Positions 20,249 to 27,673 of a DNA stretch of 27,673 nucleotides are shown in pieces. The stretch is from Bondarzewia mesenterica (Eukaryota > Basidiomycota > Agaricomycetes > Russulales > Bondarzewiaceae): positions 1 through 27,673 of the forward strand of contig SGPL01000440.1 in the NCBI GenBank assembly GCA_004802705.1, written 5' to 3'. Position numbers and translations under genes: made by a program. The number at the start of each line of letters is the position of its first letter. The stretch's first letter is position 1. The notes beneath the pieces are model-generated. The model did not search any database. It had not been told where the DNA came from and saw only the letters and a list, made by a program, of their open reading frames with translations.

Positions 20249-20502
20249 GTGATGAACTGGAGATTAATTGCCTGTATACTAATATGCAAAATAGGTCACA
20301 TCAGCGGTAGCGTATTGCTAATATGAGGTAGAGGCCAGTGTCGGGATGGCGATGATAACAGCGATGGCATTGTTTTGTTGTTTTATTAAAATTTGCCTTA
20401 CTCAAAATGTCAAGCATTGAAGCAGTTCAAATTGTGTCTATTATACATACAAAAAAGAAAAACAAAACAGTCTGCTACATGTATATATAAAAAGAGGCAT
20501 CA
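20249..20502. other. AT-rich gap between decayed genes
   Basis: Tail-to-tail spacer between the + strand unknown gene and the minus-strand Pro-rich frame. It contains TTTTATTAAAATTTGCC-type AT-rich DNA and a possible last intron of the upstream gene (gtaggt at 20245 to aatag near 20294). No gene was seen. Confidence 0.45.
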
Positions 20503-20884
20503 GCTCTGCCTATTGAGCTGATCCTCTGGCATTTGCTCACTAGCAGCCTCACCCTCGGCCTCACCACTGACACTGCTGTGGTCCATGTCCTCATCCGATG
20601 ACTCTGGCTGGGGCTGGATCTGCCACCCATCCACTTGCACTAACTTTTGTTCAGGCCCAGTCGGCTGGGGCTGGGGCAGTGGTGATATAGGCAGTCTAGT
20701 TAGTGCTATTATTGATGACAGTGGGGGCAGGGGAGGTTGGGGAGAAGGGGCAGGAAGGAGAGGCGGGCCCACTGAGAGCCGATTCATCACTGTTGCCACC
20801 TTCACCAGTGGTGACTTCAGCGAGTCTGGGTATATGCCGATGCTGAGGGTGCCTGCTGTTGCTGGTGAGGGGCATTGAGGTCAT
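20503..20884 (-). pseudogene. Pro-rich, acidic-tailed small reading frame at island edge
   Basis: Two overlapping minus-strand frames (20884 down to about 20696, and 20805 to 20503) read as one low-complexity protein if one frameshift or short intron is allowed. The N-terminal part is Ser/Pro/Thr-rich, the middle has SPQPPLPPLSS and LPQPQPTGPEQK, and the C-terminus is acidic (PQPESSDEDMDHSSVSGEAE). No domain is recognised. The acidic tail is the best sign of real coding. It marks the right end of the low-CpG island. Confidence 0.35.
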
Positions 20885-22413
20885 TAGTGCGGATAGAAGG
20901 AGGGAGGAGGGTCATCCGATAGGGATTCGAATCGGCTTGATTATGGTTTCATCGGCATCGGAATGAAATATCGAGGAAGGGCGATGGGTATTTGGAAATA
21001 TGAGACATGGACGATTCGAGCAAAGTGTGGGAGTCGTGGATCGCATGGCGCTCCTTTTTTCCTCGGCGAGCCGTCCGAGTCGTCCAGGGTCAGTGTTTGG
21101 TTGGTTGGTTGTTTGCTTACTCATCTGTGTGTGTATGGGTGAGTGGGTGAGGGCGTGTCTTTTGCGATACGTGGGTGCTGTTGGTCTATTGGCGCAAGGC
21201 ATTCTTCATCTCGTTCCGCGGCGTGACGTTTGCGTTCAGATTGGGACGAGTGAAACGGACTTGGCATGGCGAAAGGAGGGAGAGCGCTTGCTCGTTCCCG
21301 TTGGCGGTAAGCTGACACCTTCGTGTGATTTGTAGACCAGTCGCGCGTGCGTTCGGTGGCGTGTAGGTTGCGCTTTCTTCCACGGGAATGGTGAGTAAGG
21401 ATTTGTTCGCGCAGCTGCAAGCCGTGTCGGCCTTCGGTCACGCATCTTGTGCATTGGTGGGAAGTCAGGCGGACTCTCTTATCATCTTCACCTGCATCTT
21501 TGACGGTTGATAGAGCGCCAGGTGAGTGCGGGTTTCCTTGCCAGCTCTGATACAGCGGCTCACGCTGTCATCTTTACTGATCGGCGACCTTGATGTGACT
21601 TGCTTTTGCTCTCCATGACATCGTTCGGTTCTTCCTACGCCATACATCTTGAGCTACTCCACATGAATCCTCCGAACAAATCGACTATGGCCGCTTCCTT
21701 CATCCCCTGGAAATGGAAGGTTCGAATGTCGTCAGACAGTTGAATCCTGCGTATCATACCCGTATTCTTTATCAAAAACTTGTTCAGCCTCGGCGATCTT
21801 CGCATCTCCGTCTGATTTGTTTGACTGTCCGCGAGAGAGGCTCCGGGGTCCGCATATCTTCTGCACCTTGTTTGAGAATGGACTGACGACCGACTTTCAG
21901 AGGGAACAGGTGTCGATCCAGTATCTGCACCGTAAACCACTTTCTTATTATGATAGTCAGACGTCGCTAGTGGTTACTCGGCTTCTCGCCCTGGCGCTCG
22001 ACTGAACACTTCAGGGACGCGCTCATCATTGCTATTCTTCTGCTTTCAACGGTCCAGCTGACAGAACGACCCTCCTGGATCAGGCTTCCTTGGGATTCCA
22101 TCCTCTCGTACAGAGTACCTTCCCACGGTCCACTTTGTCCGTTTCCTCTTTATTTTCACTCGCCTTATCAACTTCCAATGAAATTCCCGCGCGCTTGCCG
22201 AAGTGTGTTCGTGAGAGGCATTCTGTGGATGCTTGCTCATTCATTTTACCTCTCATCGTAACCATCTCCGCCAGTTTGTGCATATAACCCACTCTTAAAC
22301 GTGACTGGTTGACCCTTGGATGGATGACAGGATCTGGATACAAACATCGTGAGTTCTGCAGTTCTTTAATTGGAGGACATCGACTGGTAACCTTGGTCAC
22401 ACCAGATCTCACC
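20885..22413. other. Host-like DNA, no gene resolved
   Basis: CpG-containing DNA of normal composition resumes here. Many short frames exist on both strands (up to about 110 codons) but none carries a recognised domain or a clean exon chain. The plus strand is CT-rich around 22,120-22,170, compatible with introns or UTR. A palindrome GATTCGAATC lies at 20925-20934. The region may hold upstream exons of the candidate exon at 22414. Confidence 0.4.
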
Positions 22414-22513
22414 AGACATACTTAAAGGGGTGGCTCAGCGAAACGCCGTGGAGTCATTCAAGCATCTGCTTGTGTCTCTGCGCAAAGGTGATGACTATAT
22501 TTCGATGAGCTAA
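22414..22513 (+). CDS. Candidate C-terminal exon of an unresolved gene
   Basis: After a ctcaccag acceptor-like sequence the plus strand reads GVAQRNAVESFKHLLVSLRK then GDDYISMS and stops at TAA 22511-22513. The codons look like coding sequence and the helix is amphipathic. I could not link it to upstream exons, and no family is recognised. It could be chance. Confidence 0.2.
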
Positions 22514-22818
22514 ATTATCACCGTTCCAGCGTCATCTTGCATTCAAGACGGCGGCGTTTGCATCCTTGTCTCCCTTTTCTACCCACCGTACACAGATTTC
22601 TGGTGGCGATGGCATCTGAGGCCCATACTTCCCGTGATTTCTCCACCCCACCGCAAAATAGCTCTGACTATGACTATGATTTTACATTGAAGGTTGGCTA
22701 TTGTAGTTCACGATCATAACATTAACCTCAGATTCAGGTGATGAAGAACGCTCGGTCCTTCTTCAGAATGCATAAATATACAGGATATCTCTATAACCGA
22801 GCCGCGACCATCAAGGCA

Positions 22819-23310
22819 CTAATCGGACTCGTAAACCATGCTTTCATCGCCGTCCTCATCCCACACACGTGGTCCTTCAATGTCAATATCGCTCGGATAA
22901 GGTACGCTTGCAGCATCCCACAACGTCGCCCCATAATTACGCGCGAATGCTCTCTGGCGCTGTGTGCGTCCGAGATCATGTAGAGCGGGTAAGGTGGGGA
23001 TGCAACAACAGGAAAAAAAAGAAGTAGAGGAATAGGAAAAGGAAAAGAATGGGGACTACGACGGGAAAAGCTAACGAAGTCCGTCAACGATGGATAATGG
23101 GTGGAAAATGTGTGGAAACGTACGTGGACTTGTGCTGTCCATGGATAAAGCTGACTGCGTCTTCGTCTCCAAGACATGGCCCAGATTATCAACCACGTTT
23201 GCAAGCAGAGCAAATGATTGTGGTCGTGCAGATGACGCGGGCAAGCTTAGGAAGAGGATGAGAGCAATCCCAATTCTGGTGAGAGCGTCTACGAATCTAC
23301 TTTGAAACAT
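22819..23310 (-). CDS. Small unknown protein with N-terminal hydrophobic segment
   Basis: Minus-strand exon 1, 23310-23124, reads MFQSRFVDALTRIGIALILF followed by LSLPASSARPQ, like a signal peptide or signal anchor with an AxA-type cleavage region. It ends at a strong gtacgt donor. A second block, about 22959-22819, starts after cacacag and reads RQRAFARNYGATLWDAASVP then an acidic tail (WDEDGDESMVYESD) to TAG. Nearly half its codons start with G, a strong coding sign. The simple join is out of phase, so a further exon or another acceptor is needed. No family is recognised. It is divergent from the gene at 24055. Confidence 0.4.
22984..23054 (+). other. Purine-rich tract (pyrimidine tract on minus strand)
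   Basis: Runs such as GGAAAAAAAAGAAGTAGAGG and GGAAAAGGAAAAGAATGGGG. On the minus strand this is a long pyrimidine tract just before the cacacag acceptor, which supports an intron 3' end in the minus-strand gene. Confidence 0.5.
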
Positions 23311-24054
23311 GAATGCTATGTGCCACACTGTCGCTTTGACGTGGAGGGGAACGAAGGGGACAAGGCCACTGCATGGTACCTGCCAACATTTATAAGGGCC
23401 ATGCATCTAAGTGACGTCTGGCATGAGTGCGTACCAGACTCGTTCTCGCCGCGGAAACGTTCAAACCTCGTGCAGATGGTAGGTACCAAAGGTACCCAAA
23501 TATCTAGCCATTCCCCACTGTGCACAATTTCCGATTAGGGGAGGTATTTCCCCTTTTCATCTGTGCTGTAGGTTAGAGCTGCAAAAGACGACCGACGACC
23601 GAGAATCGGGCACCCAAGAAAGGAGTGCATCTGGCATCGACAACGGTGATGAGGAGAAATGAGAGAATGATGACAGAAGTACTGTCTGCAGAGACTCAGT
23701 GTCAAAGCCGGATGCTTTGAACTTATCCGCGTCGATACAGTAGTGCGACGCATTGTATATCTATTATCGCGTAATTAGTCATCACGGAACACTCCTTGAC
23801 ATATTTATAGTTGCCCACTAACACCCCACAGCCCACACACACCTGAAAAGTGTTTCCGGTCAGGCAATAGAGCGTGAGTAGTCTCAGACTCCCAGACAGT
23901 TACTGAGACCCAAGCCCCCACCAGTCACATTTGGCGCTTTATGTAAGAAGTTATGATGAACGAAGAAAGCTTCTTCCCTCTGCGTCAACTACATATGCGG
24001 CTCGATTTTCAGTATCAAGCCACCTCATAAGGCCCACAAGAAATCCCTACTCTG
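23311..24054. other. Divergent intergenic region
   Basis: About 740 bp between the starts of the minus-strand gene (23310) and the plus-strand gene (24055). Short frames on both strands look like noise. A TATTTATAG element lies near 23802 and a near-palindromic GGTACCAAAGGTACC near 23483-23497. No gene or RNA was recognised. Confidence 0.45.
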
Positions 24055-25250
24055 ATGTTTGGAGGCTTTGGCTCCTTGAATTCTGTCGAGTCTGAGAAGC
24101 GTCAAGCTCTGAGAGATGCATACAAGACCATCAATGAGGCGCTAAATCCCCGCAATCCAATCCGCTCTACTGCGTTCTGTCAGTATCTTCTTGATCGAGC
24201 AAGGTGCTGTCTGACATTCCGAACAGGATATAGAAGCAGCACGCGCTATCGGTGGAGGTATGGGTGACATCTGAGGATCATATCCGCTCCTCCGTAACCG
24301 CCGTGCATTACCTCCCGACTCTTTTTTGCTATATATTGTACTTAAGTTTTGAATGCACAGTCAGACGGCTCCTCTCGGCTGGTTGGTTCCATTCTACAAC
24401 TATGTCGTTACGCCGTCTGTTTGCCAGATGTGCCAGGTACAAACTCTATGGACGATCTGCGTCAGCGTTGCGCTCTGTTGGAGTCTCGCAGTCAATGTTT
24501 CACGGTGCAAGAAGCAAAAGTTCTCTCCTGGGGGTAGGCGAGTGATACGTGTTGGCCGTTTTTATAAGCGAGTACTTATTTTACTCATTTACCTTGATAT
24601 TCGTAGTGACACCGAGTTGCTCGCATCGTGGGCTCAGGATATAGTCGAAAATCTTCTTTCCAATGGAGTCAGACAGGAGCATGTTCGTATTCTAGCTCAA
24701 TTCTACGATAAATGCTGATTACCGGATTGATAGTGGGTATGCGAGACCCTGCCCAGAGTCTTCGACCTCATCGAGGATTTCAATGTAGAAAACGTGGATC
24801 AATCTTTGCTCAAGGCAAGTCCTATCACCACATCGTCTCCCTCTGCAATTCAGATACCGGAAACTTCCAGTCGTCTAGCCTTCCATCCCTCCAATCCGTC
24901 GTCTCCGCCCCCTGTATCCCCATCATCTCAAGCCCTGATTCCGTCCCCATTCGCTCTCGCGCTCGGGCGATTATTCAACGCTGCGCAAAGCCGCAAATAG
25001 CCGTTCTGGACTTGCCGATAGAGGGAGCGCACCTGAAAGGCGCAAACGGCAATCTCGTGTACCGTCTAGGAGAGGTCGCTGACACACTTAGCAGATCGGA
25101 GAGAAGTACTCAGAAGGGCGATGCGTATGAGGTTTCGCAAACGCTGGAGGTGTTTGAAGATTCGGGAATGCCCGAGTCAACCCTCGTAAGTGTCGCCTTC
25201 CCTGGAAACTATTTACTGACAAATATTATCAGCTCGATCCTGCCAAGTGA
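24055..25250 (+). CDS. Multi-exon gene of unknown function
   Basis: ATG 24055 opens MFGGFGSLNSVESEKRQALR and continues as a charged helical exon to about 24180. Further blocks are GTNSMDDLRQRCALLESRSQ (about 24440), then TELLASWAQDIVENLLSNGV after a phase-correct intron that starts gtaggc near 24533 and ends gtag at 24607. The next block, ETLPRVFDLIEDFNVENVDQ, follows a possible 51 bp intron (gttcgt near 24684). A Ser/Pro-rich stretch follows, then GAHLKGANGNLVYRLGEVAD and EVSQTLEVFEDSGMPESTL. The last intron, 25186-25232, joins to LDPAK and TGA 25248-25250. Two joins (about 24190-24360 and about 24960-25010) could not be made in phase, so it may be damaged or have unusual splicing. No domain is recognised. 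Confidence 0.42.
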
Positions 25251-25449
25251 CGAAGTGAAGAATGGGAAATGGCGGTGTTAGGACGACGTCTTCGCCCTTT
25301 TTAACGATTTTGGCTGAGATCTCGAAGATGAGGTCCCCTTCCATCTTCCGCGCTCCATCGGGTCGACTGGGTCGGAATTTTAGAAAAGCTCTCGCTCGAG
25401 CCTTTCCGCTTGTCACTTCGTCCTCTCTTCTGACCTCCAACGTCAAGTC

Positions 25450-27673
25450 ATGATTGCCACTCCCGAAGACTTTTCTCAGCGCAAGTTCCACTATCTCGTC
25501 GTAGGCGGTGGCACCGCCGGTCTCGTCGTCGCTGCTCGGTGGGCTACAGCCAGCATATCCCGCTTTTTGGCTGACTTCCACCCCACAGACTTTCGGAAGA
25601 TTCAGAAGTTCTCGTAGGAGTCATTGAAGTGGGAGAGTTCGTCCAGGACATGCCGCAAATCAACATCCCAGGTACGCCATCTCATGCCGACCGCGAAAGG
25701 CATGGCCGGGAGCGGAATCATGAACGAGCGCATCGACTGGTGTTTCACCTCCGTGCCGCAGGCCACGGCCAATGGTCGTGCCATCGACCAGCCCAGGTTC
25801 GTATCCTCCCTTCAGCCTGTCGAGTCGAATCGCTGACTGCTGCGACTCACAGGAAAGGTACTCGGCGGGTCTTTTGCGCTCAACTTACTCGTAGCGGGTA
25901 GGTACGCGCTTTTAATCAAGAACGCATTGTCTACTCAATGATATGTTCACGTTTCGAAGGGCTTCCGCCGAAGAGTATGACGGTATGTGTATATTTATCT
26001 CGTCACGGATCGAAATTCAGTGCCGTCCTGATATTCTCGAAAAGCCCTCAAAGCCGTCGGGAATCTCGGATGGAACTTGGACGGACTCCTCAAATACTTC
26101 AAGAAGGTCAGATTTCTCGTCTGCTGTGCGTACATTGTGCTAACGACTTGTGCATCTCTAGTCGGAAACTCTGCACTACCCTCTCGCCGACCTGAGGCGG
26201 CCCTCGCCACACAATACGAGATCGGCTGAGATCCCCGCTTTCACGGCTTCGACGGTCCTCTGCAGTTGACGTATCCCAGGTACGTCTGGGATCTTTACAA
26301 GCCATTGGTCCAGACGCTCGACCATTTGGGCGTCCCGAGCAACCCGGAACCGGTGCGTCGCCGTCCTTCATCTTGTCCATGGCGCGTTCACGAACATATT
26401 TGCGATTGAATCATTAGTCCGGCGGAAATAATGCTGGTTCGACGTTCATCGCCGGTTTTGTCGACCCCGTCCTCGCCACACGCAGCTACTCCACCACGGT
26501 CTGCTGATTTTATCTCCTGATTTGGCGTGCTTATGCTAAGGATCCGTGATAGGCTTACTATGATCCGAACCAGCAGCGCAAGAATCTGGTCGTATTAACT
26601 GAAACCCAGGCCACCCGAGTCTTGTTCGATTCTACCGCAAGCCCAGTCGTGGCGACGGGCGTGGAATATTTCGCGAACGGCTCAAAGAGCACCGCGCATG
26701 CCTCTCAGGAGGTCTTCTCTCCGCCGGTGAGCTTTTCTTGATACCGGGAAATACGATCCGCTGACTGAAATACGTCATTAAGCTCATTGCAAACTCCTCA
26801 ACTTCTGGAGCTCTCGGGTTTTTCCATCCTTCTGGTGCTTTCATCGAACACAGCAACTCATGCTGTTCGCTCTGATTAGTTATTGGGGATGCAACGCTCC
26901 TTAAGAAATTCGGCATCCACACGGTCGTTGATCTTCCCGCCGTGGGAGAATTTTTTCGTTAGTCGTTCCTAAGCTACTCACACTCGGAAGTGCGCTGATG
27001 CAGCACTTACTCTTCTTTCAGAGGTAATGACATTCAGGCAGGGTGTGTTGATCAGGACTTCAGGACCACTGTTTCGTAGCCAGTACTTTCAAGACCACCA
27101 ATGAATGGGCTACCTCCGATCTATTCAGAGACCCTGCTCTTCGCGCTAAGGAGATGGACCTGTAGTGAGTGCGCGTCTTCCCGCCAGTCAACCCGCTCAC
27201 CGATCGACAATGCGTCCAGCGTAACGAAAAAAGAAGGCCGGTTCTCCTCCGCACACTCTGCTTATACCTTCCTCCCTCTGCGTACATTCTGCGACCCAAA
27301 GATGGTCCAGTCGATGAAGGCAGAGATTGCGAACGACCCGTTCTACACCACGACTTCTGGACTCCGCAAACAAATCGAATATCTCACCACATGTTTCGAC
27401 AATCGCACATCCCCAAATTGAGTAGGCTTTCCGCTCAAGGGTATCGCTGTTGTGAAATCGTCTCATGAACCCGCACAATCCAGGATGATCCAGAACCCTC
27501 AGATGCGTCCCGACGGGGGTGTCGCCGAGCCAGGCAAGAAGTACCAGACGTTGATGGCGTGCAACTTGCACCCACTCTCGCGCGGCTCCGTGCACATCCA
27601 ATCGCGTGACCCTCTTGCACAGCCCGCGATTGACCCCGGATACCTGCGCAACCCGCTCGACCTTGCGGTGCTC
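25450..27673 (+). pseudogene. GMC oxidoreductase (aryl-alcohol-oxidase-like), probably inactivated, cut by window end
   Basis: FAD-dependent GMC family; relatives oxidise alcohols and supply H2O2 for lignin breakdown. ATG 25450 gives LVVGGGTAGLVVAAR (FAD GxGxxG), RGKVLGGSFALNLLV (GMC signature 1; F where a small residue is usual), RASAEEYDALKAVGN, FIAGFVDPVLATRSY, SLQTPQLLELSG (signature 2), DLPAVGEN, and near the end MACNLHPLSRGSVHI (GMC C domain). Introns of about 50-70 bp are easily placed. Faults: a one-base shift near 26190; TGA at 26227-26229 inside HGFDG-upstream sequence where CGA (Arg) would read through; a missing base near 26713 (EV then LSA in another frame); and TGA at 27419-27421. 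Alternatively some faults are sequencing errors or odd splicing, but four are hard to explain that way. Confidence 0.8.

Noticed and set aside
21000..21454. Several 60-110 codon ORFs on both strands
   Set aside because: All overlap each other, are Arg/Ser/Pro-rich as expected from GC-rich noise, and show no domain or exon chain.
22537..22983. Plus-strand two-exon reading (MASEAHTSRDF... then VMKNARSFF...)
   Set aside because: It overlaps the minus-strand block that has much stronger coding character (many G-first codons, acidic tail). The needed intron is only 45 bp with a weak GTTGGC donor.
25213..25581. 122-codon minus-strand ORF (MEVSQKAGYAG...)
   Set aside because: Its first part is the reverse of the GMC FAD-binding exon and its last part is the reverse of the upstream gene's final exon. 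The middle has coding-like codons, but it has no recognisable domain and is best read as a shadow.

Overview
This window looks like genomic DNA of a filamentous basidiomycete, most likely an Agaricomycete. The genes are split by many 45-75 bp introns with GT(A/G)NGT donors. Several protein families are typical of that group: a GIT1-like transporter, an aryl-alcohol-oxidase-like GMC oxidoreductase, and a KDZ transposase next to a fungal TET/JBP homologue. No species can be named from the sequence alone.

Layout. (1) About 0.4-3.9 kb is ordinary gene space: a complete SEM1/DSS1 gene (+) convergent with a complete, very intron-rich GIT1-like MFS transporter (-). (2) About 4.3-20.9 kb is a repeat island. 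Its left part (4.3-7.8 kb) is a foldback element with arms of about 535 bp. The left arm is split by two direct ~1.1 kb repeat units, and a short target-site-like duplication is visible. Then come an AT-rich spacer, a ~56 bp satellite (8.2-8.76 kb), a 20 bp tandem repeat, and a decayed multigene transposon. The core of that transposon is a CxC2/KDZ transposase pseudogene (10.6-14.2 kb, -), preceded on the same strand by a TET/JBP dioxygenase pseudogene (14.3-15.7 kb, -). They are flanked by two decayed + strand genes of unknown function (9.9-10.56 kb and 17.1-20.25 kb) and an Ala/Thr-coding minisatellite. (3) From about 20.9 kb the base composition returns to that of the host. This part holds a poorly resolved stretch, a small unknown gene (-, 22.8-23.3 kb), an unknown multi-exon gene (+, 24.05-25.25 kb) and a GMC oxidoreductase (+, from 25.45 kb, cut by the window end) that carries two in-frame TGA codons and apparent frameshifts.

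How the parts fit. The KDZ and TET/JBP genes form a known basidiomycete association: a DNA transposon carrying a predicted 5-methylcytosine dioxygenase. Both genes are ruined mainly by stop codons that a C-to-T or G-to-A change explains (TGG to TAG, CGA to TGA, CAG to TAG). The repeat copies differ mainly by CpG to TpG/CpA changes. Together this points to methylation-linked or RIP-like decay of the island. Within the foldback pair and the 1.1 kb pair, the copy nearest the host genes keeps its CpGs and the inner copy has lost them, so the decay appears to stop at an edge near 5.5 kb.
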